From an uncultured Gemmiger sp. (lineage in GTDB: Bacteria > Bacillota > Clostridia > Oscillospirales > Ruminococcaceae), in contig CALXAH010000011.1 in NCBI GenBank assembly GCA_944386225.1, forward strand, positions 1-64,000: 64,000 nucleotides of DNA. Reading direction: 5' to 3'. Shown here piece by piece: positions 7,704 through 14,725 of the stretch. How positions within the stretch are numbered: the first letter of the stretch is position 1; the number at the start of each line of letters is the position of its first letter. A program made the translations under genes and the position numbers. The notes below the pieces were generated by a model, which had not been told where the DNA came from, did not search any database, and was given only the letters and a program-made list of their open reading frames with translations.

Positions 7704-8627
7704 ATGAAGATTGTTGTCTATCTGGATATCCTGTTGCTGATCAACTTCCTTACAGGCTATCTGCTGCTTTGCGCTGCGGCTCGTCTGTCAGGTGGAGAAA
7801 CGTCTTGTATACGGCTCCTGGCAGGGGGAATAGCTGCTGCAGCCGCCTCACTGCTGGTTCTGTTGCCGCCGCTCCCTGTACCGCTGCAGTTCCTGAGCAA
7901 GACGGCAACAGCAGCAATGATTGTGCGCGCAGCATTTATCTGGCGGGGTTGGCGGATGTTTGGAAGACAAACTCTGTGGTTTTTGCTTCTAAACCTGCTT
8001 GCTGCCGGGAGCTGTCTGTTGCTTTCGCTTCGTTATGGAGTGCCGGATCTGCAGGTCAACAATCTGACAGTATATCTGAACCTGTCACCCATGTTATTGC
8101 TGGGGTGTATCCTGGTTGTCTATCTGACTGTGCGGATATTGCTGTTCTTGTTTGGTGCTCCGCGCCCGGCGGAAATCTGGCAGTTAAGCGCGCCGCTGGA
8201 ACCAGGACGCACACTCAGCCTTCCCCTTCTGCACGACACCGGATTTTTCCTCAAAGATCCATATAGTGGTGCACAGGCGATTCTGGTGGAGTATGCCTCC
8301 TGTGCCGGACAGCTTCCAGCGGATCTGCGGGCCTGTTTGGAGGGGTGCTTTTATCAGGAGCAGTGGCCGGAACCACCGCCTGGCCGGGCGGTACGAATTC
8401 TGGAGTGCCGCACCGCTTCCGGTCGACGCCTGCTGCCTGCGCTGTGCGTAAAAGATGCAGTGCTCTCCCGGCAGCACCAAAAAATCCGGCCTGGGGAACT
8501 GACCATTGTATTCAGCCCGGAACATAGTATGGGCGGAAGATTCTGCGGCTTGTTCGGTACAGATCTGCTGACCGGCCAGCCGGCAACACGAAAAGGGGAG
8601 GATGGAAGATGGATTTCGGTAGGGTAA
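7704..8627 (+). CDS. spoIIGA: Sigma-E processing peptidase SpoIIGA
   Basis: A 307-residue membrane-embedded aspartic protease that removes the pro-sequence of SigE in the mother cell after signalling from the forespore. The first 150 residues are five hydrophobic segments, beginning [22 protein letters not shown]. The C-terminal protease domain carries the active-site DTG at about residue 178, in [11 protein letters not shown]. The ATG at 7704 follows AGGGGAGGGG; a longer frame upstream lacks conservation. Its end overlaps sigE by 19 bases, as expected for the spoIIG operon. Confidence 0.9.
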   Translation: MKIVVYLDILLLINFLTGYLLLCAAARLSGGETSCIRLLAGGIAAAAASLLVLLPPLPVPLQFLSKTATAAMIVRAAFIWRGWRMFGRQTLWFLLLNLLAAGSCLLLSLRYGVPDLQVNNLTVYLNLSPMLLLGCILVVYLTVRILLFLFGAPRPAEIWQLSAPLEPGRTLSLPLLHDTGFFLKDPYSGAQAILVEYASCAGQLPADLRACLEGCFYQEQWPEPPPGRAVRILECRTASGRRLLPALCVKDAVLSRQHQKIRPGELTIVFSPEHSMGGRFCGLFGTDLLTGQPATRKGEDGRWISVG

Positions 8628-9331
8628 AAACAAAAATCAAAGGGATGTGCCTTCACTTGTGGAGGGCGCTCCGCATGCCGGATCCGGTTTATTATATCAA
8701 TGGGCCGGAAACGCTGCCGCCGCCGCTGACGCCGGAGGAGGAAAAAATGGTGTTCGCCGGACTGGAAGAGGGCAGGGCCAGCTGCCGGGATATTCTTATT
8801 ACCCACAACCTTCGGCTGGTAGTCTACATAGCCAAAAAGTTTGAAAGCAGCAATCTTCCGGTGGAGGATGTAATTTCAATCGGAACCATCGGCCTGATCA
8901 AAGCTGTCAATACCTTTGCGCCTTCGAGGAACATCAAGCTGGCCACCTATGCCAGCCGGTGTATTGAGAATGAAATCCTGATGTATCTGCGTAAAGCATC
9001 CAACCGCCGTCAGGAAACCAGCATTGATGAGCCGCTGAATACTGACGGAGAAGGCAATGAGCTGCTTCTGTCCGATGTGCTGGGCACTGACCAGGATCAG
9101 ATCAGTGTACAGCTGGAGCAGGATGCGGAGCGGGATATGCTGCGCGCAGCGGTCAACCGGCTGGATGAGAGGGAACGCTGCATTATGCAGATGCGCTTTG
9201 GCCTGGAAGACGGGAAAGAACGCACACAAAAAGAGGTAGCCGATGCCATCGGTATATCACAAAGCTACATTTCACGTCTTGAAAAACGTATTATTCGCCG
9301 CCTGCGTCTGGAACTGGAAAGTGCTACCTGA
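8609..9331 (+). CDS. sigE: Sporulation sigma factor SigE (pro-sigma-E)
   Basis: A 240-residue sigma-70 family factor that directs early mother-cell transcription. The first 25 or so residues ([20 protein letters not shown]) form an amphipathic pro-sequence like that removed by SpoIIGA, followed by the SigE hallmark [19 protein letters not shown]. Region 2 contains [12 protein letters not shown] and [13 protein letters not shown], and region 4 has [24 protein letters not shown]. The ATG lies inside the end of spoIIGA after GGGAGG, so the two are coupled. It should control the spoIIIA operon and yunB found downstream. Confidence 0.95.
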   Translation: MDFGRVKTKIKGMCLHLWRALRMPDPVYYINGPETLPPPLTPEEEKMVFAGLEEGRASCRDILITHNLRLVVYIAKKFESSNLPVEDVISIGTIGLIKAVNTFAPSRNIKLATYASRCIENEILMYLRKASNRRQETSIDEPLNTDGEGNELLLSDVLGTDQDQISVQLEQDAERDMLRAAVNRLDERERCIMQMRFGLEDGKERTQKEVADAIGISQSYISRLEKRIIRRLRLELESAT

Positions 9332-9374
9332 TCTGATAGGGGAGGAAAAACTTTATTTCCGCACTGCATATCAT

Positions 9375-9419
9375 AAAAAAAGAGAGAATGGCGTTATTAA
9401 ACGCACATTCTCTCTTTTT
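9375..9419. terminator. Bidirectional terminator between sigE and tsf
   Basis: AAAAAGAGAGAATG and CATTCTCTCTTTTT form a long stem with an inner GCG/CGC, with A-runs and T-runs on both sides, serving the convergent sigE and tsf units. Confidence 0.9.
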
Positions 9420-9453
9420 GCGTCATTCAGCGGAAATGGTAAAATACAAGATC

Positions 9454-10374
9454 TTACTTCACCATGTTGGCGATCTCTTCAGCGAAGTTGTCCTCGCGCT
9501 TCTCCAGGCCCTCGCCCTTCTCGTAGCGAACGAACTTCACGATCTTGATTTCGCCACCCAGCTCCTTGCCAACCTTCTCGGTGTACTTGGCAACAGACAG
9601 GTCGGGATCCTTGACGAACTCCTGATCCACCAGGCAGTTCTCCTTGTAGAACTTGCCGATGCGGCCCAGAACCATCTTCTCCTTGATGGCATCGGGCTTG
9701 TTGGCATTCTTCGGATCGTTGGCGATCTGAGCCAGCAGGATCTCCTTCTCCTTCTCGATCACAGAAGCGGGAACCTCGCTCTCACACACGTAGCCGGGGT
9801 TGGCAGCGGCGATCTGCATGGCAATATCCTTGCCGTAAGCGGCAAACTCAGCCTTGGCAGCCACTTCGTCGCTGGTCTCGAAGTTCACCAGCACAGCGTG
9901 GGTGCCGCCGGCATGGATATAAGCGGCGCAGACGCCTTCGTAACGCTCAAAGCGGCGAATCTTGATGTTCTCGCCGATAACCAGGATCTTGTCCTTCAGA
10001 GCGGCCTCAACGGTGTCATCGCCCATCTTGCAGGCCAGCAGGGCTTCCACATCGGCGGGAGCCTGCTTCGCGATCACGTCGGCCACGTCCTTGACGAAGG
10101 TCTGGAACATGTCGTTCTTGGCCACGAAGTCGGTCTCGGCGTTGACCTCCAGGATCACGCCCACCTTGCACTCGCTGCAGTAGCTGGCGTACACCATGCC
10201 CTCAGCGGCGATGCGGCTGGCTTTCTTCTGCGCGGCGGCCAGGCCTTTCTCACGCAGGTACTCGATCGCCTTCTCAAAGTTGCCGTCAGCCTCGGTCAGG
10301 GCCTTCTTGCAGTCCATCATGCCACAGCCGGTCTGCTCGCGCAGGTTCTTGACGTCTTGTGCAGTAAAAGCCAT
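9454..10374 (-). CDS. tsf: Translation elongation factor Ts
   Basis: A 306-residue guanine-nucleotide exchange factor for EF-Tu. The N-terminal UBA-like domain (AQDVKNLREQTGCGMMDCKKALTEADGNFEKAIEYLREKG) is followed by VNAETDFVAKNDMFQ, the EF-Tu-contacting motif, and the two core subdomains. Codon use is strongly biased, as for a highly expressed gene. It is the second gene of the rpsB-tsf operon, 39 bases after rpsB, and ends at the shared terminator with sigE. Confidence 0.97.
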   Translation of the reverse strand: MAFTAQDVKNLREQTGCGMMDCKKALTEADGNFEKAIEYLREKGLAAAQKKASRIAAEGMVYASYCSECKVGVILEVNAETDFVAKNDMFQTFVKDVADVIAKQAPADVEALLACKMGDDTVEAALKDKILVIGENIKIRRFERYEGVCAAYIHAGGTHAVLVNFETSDEVAAKAEFAAYGKDIAMQIAAANPGYVCESEVPASVIEKEKEILLAQIANDPKNANKPDAIKEKMVLGRIGKFYKENCLVDQEFVKDPDLSVAKYTEKVGKELGGEIKIVKFVRYEKGEGLEKREDNFAEEIANMVK

Positions 10375-10413
10375 TTGTCTATACCCCTTTCTAATCCTTT
10401 ACGTTTACCCGAA

Positions 10414-11145
10414 TCAGGCCTCAGCAGCCTCTTCCACGGTCTCGGTGCCAGCGTTGTTCTGCTCGCCCTGACGGCCTTCCAGAACCGCGTCGGCCATAGC
10501 GCCGGCGATCAGCTTGACAGCGCGGATCGCGTCGTCGTTGCCGGGGATGACGTAGTCGATCTCATCGGGGTTGCAGTTGGTGTCCACGATAGCCACGATG
10601 GGGATGTTCAGCTTGCGGGCCTCGGAAACGGCAATGCGCTCCTTGTGGGGGTCAACGATGAACATAGCCTTGGGCAGGTCGTTCATGTTCTTCACACCGC
10701 CCAGGAACTTCTCCAGCTTCTCGATCTCCAGCTGCAGCTTGACAACTTCCTTCTTGGGCAGCAGGTCGAAGGTGCCGTCCTCGCTCATCTTCTTCAGCTG
10801 ATCCAGACGGTCGATGCGCTTGCGGATGGTGCGGAAGTTGGTCAGCATACCACCCAGCCAGCGGGCGTTCACATAGTGCATGCCGCAGCGGGTAGCTTCG
10901 TCACGGATGGACTCCTGCGCCTGCTTCTTGGTGCCGACGAACAGGATCTCACCGCCCTGAGCGGACAGATCACGGACAAAGCTGTACGCCTCGTCCAGCT
11001 TCTTCACGGTCTTCTGCAGGTCGATGATGTAGATGCCGTTGCGCTCGGTGAAGATGTACTTCGCCATTTTGGGGTTCCAGCGGCGGGTCTGATGACCGAA
11101 ATGCACGCCGGCTTCCAGGAGCTGCTTCATAGATACGACTGCCAT
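10414..11145 (-). CDS. rpsB: 30S ribosomal protein S2
   Basis: A 243-residue small-subunit protein needed for late 30S assembly and S1 docking. It opens with the conserved [32 protein letters not shown] and contains [32 protein letters not shown] and [23 protein letters not shown]. The start at 11145 is fixed by GGAGG and by conservation; the frame extends 61 codons further without homology. The C-terminus is acidic. It leads the rpsB-tsf operon, with a promoter at 11249-11277 and a structured leader. Confidence 0.97.
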   Translation of the reverse strand: MAVVSMKQLLEAGVHFGHQTRRWNPKMAKYIFTERNGIYIIDLQKTVKKLDEAYSFVRDLSAQGGEILFVGTKKQAQESIRDEATRCGMHYVNARWLGGMLTNFRTIRKRIDRLDQLKKMSEDGTFDLLPKKEVVKLQLEIEKLEKFLGGVKNMNDLPKAMFIVDPHKERIAVSEARKLNIPIVAIVDTNCNPDEIDYVIPGNDDAIRAVKLIAGAMADAVLEGRQGEQNNAGTETVEEAAEA

Positions 11146-11175
11146 AATAAATCCTCCAATTTTTTGTTTTACCTC

Positions 11176-11232
11176 CGCATTGCATGCATGCTTCCCGACC
11201 TGTAAAAAGGCACAGGGAAACACTGCAATGCG
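11176..11232 (-). other. Structured rpsB 5' leader (candidate cis-regulatory RNA)
   Basis: In the about 95-base leader between promoter and rpsB, a perfect 9-bp pair CGCATTGCA/TGCAATGCG (11224-11232 with 11176-11184) encloses a second stem CCTGT/ACAGG (11199-11203 with 11212-11216). Its position suits autogenous control by S2 or the S2/Ts operon, but I recognise no named Firmicute leader family. Confidence 0.45.
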
Positions 11233-11248
11233 TGCGTATTGCCGTAAT

Positions 11249-11277
11249 AGCATAGCACAAGCCGTTTTAGATTTCAA
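11249..11277 (-). promoter_or_regulatory. rpsB-tsf promoter
   Basis: On the minus strand TTGAAA (11277-11272), 17 bases, TATGCT (11254-11249), about 100 bases before rpsB. Confidence 0.75.
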
Positions 11278-11337
11278 GCATTTTTTTGAAAAACAGCCCG
11301 GAAAAACGCTTTTTATCATTCCGTGCACAAATTTATT

Positions 11338-11634
11338 TCAGCGGCCCAGCACCTGTGCCAGTCGTTGCCGCAGGGATATACCGGCCTGCGGTGCCGGCTT
11401 GGGCAGATCGGTCTGCACCAGAATCACATCACTGCCCAGATTTACAATATCCTGCCAGGGGATTGGTACATCCGGATCCCGCCCCAGCAGGCCCAAAAAA
11501 CGCGGCCTGCCGTATAGCACCAGAGCCTGGATACGGGCATTCTGCGCATCAAACTCCAGATCATCCACCCGTCCCAGATTGTCACCGGTACGGATCTGTA
11601 CCACGTCCTTGCGGGTCAGTTCTCGCAGAGTCAA
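11338..11634 (-). CDS. YlmC/YmxH-like PRC-barrel sporulation protein
   Basis: A 98-residue PRC-barrel protein of the YlmC/YmxH group, found in endospore formers near sigG. It begins MTLRELTRKDVVQIRTGDNLGRVDDLEFDAQ and has the conserved VPIPWQDIVNLGSDVILV segment. The TTG start at 11634 follows GGAGGTGA with good spacing, and no ATG or GTG is available. The molecular role is not established. In B. subtilis ylmC lies just after sigG; here it is on the minus strand about 0.8 kb from sigG. Confidence 0.8.
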   Translation of the reverse strand: MTLRELTRKDVVQIRTGDNLGRVDDLEFDAQNARIQALVLYGRPRFLGLLGRDPDVPIPWQDIVNLGSDVILVQTDLPKPAPQAGISLRQRLAQVLGR

Positions 11635-11670
11635 TCAACTCACCTCCTGCCTATAGATAGCAAAAGGGCT

Positions 11671-11699
11671 TTGTATATTAGAGACGAATCGTGTATAAT
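11671..11699 (+). promoter_or_regulatory. Promoter for the HAD hydrolase gene
   Basis: TTGTAT (11671-11676), 17 bases, TATAAT (11694-11699). Confidence 0.65.
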
Positions 11700-11756
11700 A
11701 GAAAAAACCGCCGTTCTGCGGCGGCAGATTCCCCGGCAGAAGGAGGCGCAATTCCC

Positions 11757-12398
11757 ATGTATAAGGCGATCGTACTGGATCTGGGCGGCGTGGTGGTGGA
11801 CTTTGACCCCCGCGGCTTTTTGATGGAACGGCTCTGCAACGAGAGCCGCGAAAATCAGGTGTTTGATCTTGTTTTCGGCAATAAACTCTGGCAGGACCTG
11901 GATGCGGGCCTTGTGACCCGCCCGGAGGCCAATCGGCGGATATTGGAGCAGGCCCGTGAACAGGGCCTGACTTTTGAAACCCAGGCCATTCTGGATGACT
12001 GGCCTCAGATGCTGCATACCCGCCGCCGCACGGTGGAACTGATGAAGCATCTGAAAAAACAGGGATACGCACTGTACTACCTGTCAAACATCGCGCCGGA
12101 CACTCTGGAAATGATGAAGGAGCGGGATTTCTGGCACCTGTTTACCGGTGGCCTGGCTTCCTGCGAGGTGCAGATCAACAAACCGGATCCGCGCATTTAC
12201 CAGGAATTTCTGCGCCGCACAGGTTTGTCCAGCGATTCTGTCGTTTTCGTGGATGATAATAAGGCAAATGTTCAGGCTGCGTTTGAACAAGGAATCGCGG
12301 GTATTCACTATAAAGGTTACAATTCCTTTGTCAAGGCTCTGGGCGCTTGTGGGATTCATCTGAAAGAACAGCTTGTTTCCCGCTCTGCCAAAGAGTAA
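11757..12398 (+). CDS. HAD-IA family hydrolase (YihX-like)
   Basis: A 213-residue haloacid dehalogenase-type phosphatase. Motif I is VLDLGGVVVDFD, with the first aspartate as nucleophile; the DxG variant is seen in the YihX/epoxide-hydrolase N-terminal branch. Motif II is YYLSNI, the motif III lysine is in QINKPDPRIY, and motif IV is VFVDDNKANVQAA. A helical cap lies between residues 20 and 80. The ATG at 11757 follows AAGGAGG. The substrate may be a sugar phosphate such as alpha-glucose-1-phosphate, as for YihX, but this is only by analogy. It is monocistronic, between its own promoter and terminator. Confidence 0.85.
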   Translation: MYKAIVLDLGGVVVDFDPRGFLMERLCNESRENQVFDLVFGNKLWQDLDAGLVTRPEANRRILEQAREQGLTFETQAILDDWPQMLHTRRRTVELMKHLKKQGYALYYLSNIAPDTLEMMKERDFWHLFTGGLASCEVQINKPDPRIYQEFLRRTGLSSDSVVFVDDNKANVQAAFEQGIAGIHYKGYNSFVKALGACGIHLKEQLVSRSAKE

Positions 12399-12409
12399 TC
12401 CGTCTGATA

Positions 12410-12442
12410 AAGCCGATGCCTCTCGCCGGGCGTCGGCTTTTT
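12410..12442. terminator. Terminator between the HAD gene and sigG
   Basis: AGCCGATGCC pairs with GGCGTCGGCT, followed by TTTTTGTTTT on the plus strand. The minus-strand tail (TTTAT) is weaker but could also serve sigG. Confidence 0.85.
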
Positions 12443-12445
12443 GTT

Positions 12446-13213
12446 TTACAGCTGGCTTCGGATGCGATCCATCGCACTTTTTTCCAGGCGGCTGACCTGC
12501 GCCTGGCTGATGCCGATTTCACGGGCTACTTCCACCTGTGTTTTGCCTGCCATATAGCGCAGCGCCATAATGCGCCGCTCCCGGGGAGAGAGTGATTCCA
12601 CCGTATCACGGAACATGATTCCGCTGACCCAGCTGTCTTCGCCGCCATCGTCGCCCAACTGATCCATTACATACAGCGGATCGCCTCCGTCGGTATACAC
12701 CGGCTCATACAAGCTGACCGGGTCCACGACCGATTCCAGCGCCAATACTACGGTCGGTTCCGGCAGACCTATCTGCCGGGCGATCTCGTCGGTGCGGGGT
12801 TCCCGGCCCAGCTGTTTCTGCAGGGCTTCCCGGGCCTGCATGGCCTTGTAGGCGGTATCCCGCACAGAACGGCTTACCCGCACTGCATTGTTGTCCCGCA
12901 GAAACCGTCGGATCTCTCCGATGATCATGGGGACCCCATAGGTGGAAAACCGCACATTCAAATCCGGGTCGAAATGGTCGATGGCTTTGATCAGGCCGAT
13001 ACAGCCAACCTGAAACAGGTCGTCGGCACTTTCGCCGCGCCCCGCAAATCGCTGCACCACACTCAGCACCAGCCGCAGATTTCCCTGAATCATGGTCTGC
13101 CGCGCCTGCATATCGCCGGCCCGCGCTTTGCGCAGCAGTTCGATCTTTTCCTTTTCTTTCAGCACGGGCAGCCGCGAAGTGCTCACTCCGCAGATTTCCA
13201 CCTTGTTGTACAT
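12446..13213 (-). CDS. sigG: Late forespore sigma factor SigG
   Basis: A 255-residue sigma factor of the SigF/SigG group that drives late forespore transcription. It begins MYNKVEICGVSTSRLPVLKEKEK, a SigG-specific opening. Region 2 holds NLRLVLSVVQRFAGRGESADDLFQVGCIGLIKAIDHFD and FSTYGVPMIIGEIRRFLRD, and region 4 ends in TQVEVAREIGISQAQVSRLEKSAMDRI. The start at 13213 is set by GGGAGGT. In bacilli sigG follows sigE directly; here it is inverted and about 3 kb away, with tsf, rpsB, the ylmC-like gene and a HAD gene between. Confidence 0.95.
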   Translation of the reverse strand: MYNKVEICGVSTSRLPVLKEKEKIELLRKARAGDMQARQTMIQGNLRLVLSVVQRFAGRGESADDLFQVGCIGLIKAIDHFDPDLNVRFSTYGVPMIIGEIRRFLRDNNAVRVSRSVRDTAYKAMQAREALQKQLGREPRTDEIARQIGLPEPTVVLALESVVDPVSLYEPVYTDGGDPLYVMDQLGDDGGEDSWVSGIMFRDTVESLSPRERRIMALRYMAGKTQVEVAREIGISQAQVSRLEKSAMDRIRSQL

Positions 13214-13361
13214 CGTTACCTCCCGCGGCCCCGGCGATTGCACGGAGCCTGCCCGTTCACAGTATGGCCGGAGGGGCGGTCGCAAAATCACGGGAGGTTC
13301 TGGCAAATATTGCACCCGGTCCGACGGGCCTGCATAGGATAAGGCAAAGGAGGCGGTAGGG

Positions 13362-13865
13362 ATGACCATCAAGGGGATTGTGATGCTGCTGATTTTCGCT
13401 GCGATCATCGCGGCGGCAATTGTGTATGGGATTGTGCGGGGACGGCTGCGTTCCGGGCCTGTGCGCCGGTATTATCCGCAGCCGGATTTTACCCGTCGGG
13501 CAGGGTTTCAGGTGGCGGAATATCCGGTCAATGACATTCTGACCTATACCGGCAGCTGGCTTTTGGCGGGCGGTGTGGCTGAACTTGAGTTCCGTGTCCA
13601 GCCGGACTGGAAATTGTGGCTGCGAGTGGCACAGGAGGGACGTTCACTGCGGCTGGATCAGTTCGACCGACAGTATGAAACCTACCAGACGGTATATTAC
13701 GACGGCATCCGGGTGGTGCTGCAGCAGACCCCAGGCGGTGCCGGATTGGCCACCTGGGTACGGGACGGATTTACCTATGCCCTGTACCTGCCCCGGGGTG
13801 AGATGGGTCTGCTGAACGGTCTGACTGTGGAGTTTGTGGAGGGCACAGCCTCCAGCGACAGTTGA
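13362..13865 (+). CDS. Hypothetical protein with an N-terminal membrane anchor
   Basis: A 167-residue protein that I cannot assign. Residues 5-25 (GIVMLLIFAAIIAAAIVYGIV) form a single membrane segment, followed by a basic patch (RGRLRSGPVRR) and a beta-rich soluble part of about 130 residues with several aromatic strands (YTGSWLLAGGVAELEFRVQPDWKLWLRV). The ATG follows GGAGG at good spacing, and a clean terminator follows the stop. It is divergent from sigG and precedes yunB, so a spore-related role is possible, but that is only from context. Confidence 0.75.
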   Translation: MTIKGIVMLLIFAAIIAAAIVYGIVRGRLRSGPVRRYYPQPDFTRRAGFQVAEYPVNDILTYTGSWLLAGGVAELEFRVQPDWKLWLRVAQEGRSLRLDQFDRQYETYQTVYYDGIRVVLQQTPGGAGLATWVRDGFTYALYLPRGEMGLLNGLTVEFVEGTASSDS

Positions 13866-13876
13866 TTGCGCTGGCG

Positions 13877-13907
13877 AGCGTTTCCGGCGGCGGAAACGCT
13901 TTTTCTT
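13877..13907 (+). terminator. Terminator after the hypothetical gene
   Basis: A perfect 10-bp stem AGCGTTTCCG/CGGAAACGCT with loop GCGG, followed by TTTTTCTTT. It separates the hypothetical gene from yunB. Confidence 0.92.
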
Positions 13908-13981
13908 TGGGGAAAACTGCACAAAACCGGGGATATGGGAATATAGTGAAAATATATTTCCAGGGAAAGAGGTTCCGGCTT

Positions 13982-14620
13982 ATGCAAAGAAAATGCCGCC
14001 CGCTTGTATGCCGCTGCCCGCGCCGCCGTACAGTTGCGCTTTTGCTGGGCGCCGCTGTAGTCTGTTATATTCTCTTCAGCGCCGAGGCCCGGCTGCGCCC
14101 GGTAATCCTGACCATGGCGGAATATGAATGCCGCCAGCGGGCCATACAAAAGATGAACACCGCCGTCACCGATATCATGACGGCAGAACCGCAGCTGTTT
14201 GACGGGCTGTATCAGATAGAACGGGATTCACAGGGGGCGGTACTGGCGGTAACCGGCGACGCTGCGGCCATCAACCAGGTCAAGGCACACCTGACCCAAC
14301 AGGTGTCGGCCGCCCTGGATCAACTGCGGGAACAGACCTTTTATGTCCCGGTGGGCTCTCTGCTGGGCTGGCAGCTGCTGGCAGGCCGGGGCCCTTCCAT
14401 CGGATTTCAGGCCATCCCGGATTCTTATGTGAACAGCGACATCATCACTACGCTGGACACCGCCGGGATCAACCAGACCGAATTGCGGGTGTTTCTGGTA
14501 CTGCAGGCTGATATGACCGCCATTCTCGGGGGATACTCTGCGGAAGTGTATGTGGAGAACCAGATCTGTATTGCCCAGGTGCTGATTGTGGGCCAGGTGC
14601 CGCAAACCTACGTGCAATAA
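13982..14620 (+). CDS. yunB: Sporulation protein YunB
   Basis: A 212-residue protein of the YunB family, a SigE-dependent sporulation protein. After a basic N-terminus a single membrane segment (TVALLLGAAVVCYILFSAEA) precedes the conserved body: ECRQRAIQKMNTAV, the linker through DAAAINQVKAHLTQQV, FYVPVGSLLGWQLLAGRGPSIGFQAIPDSYV, and the C-terminal TELRVFLVLQADMTAILGGYSAEV. The ATG at 13982 is chosen because family proteins start just before the membrane segment; the frame extends 40 codons upstream through a terminator. The biochemical function is unknown. Confidence 0.88.
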   Translation: MQRKCRPLVCRCPRRRTVALLLGAAVVCYILFSAEARLRPVILTMAEYECRQRAIQKMNTAVTDIMTAEPQLFDGLYQIERDSQGAVLAVTGDAAAINQVKAHLTQQVSAALDQLREQTFYVPVGSLLGWQLLAGRGPSIGFQAIPDSYVNSDIITTLDTAGINQTELRVFLVLQADMTAILGGYSAEVYVENQICIAQVLIVGQVPQTYVQ

Positions 14621-14725
14621 CCGCCGGAATATGCTATACTGTTCCTGCCTGCGGCGGTATGGCCGGTTCCGGGCAGAAATCGGGCTGTGGCGGATGATCC
14701 GGCACAAGACACGGGAGAAACGGAT

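Noticed and set aside
9388-11205. A 605-codon open frame on the plus strand across tsf and rpsB
   Set aside because: It is antisense to two highly expressed genes with biased codon use, has no ribosome site, and its product is low-complexity. Similar long antisense frames over ligA, htpG and the aldehyde dehydrogenase are rejected for the same reason.
13214-13361. SigF or SigG promoter upstream of sigG
   Set aside because: I looked for GYATA plus a matching -10 on the minus strand and found only scattered partial matches, so no promoter is called.
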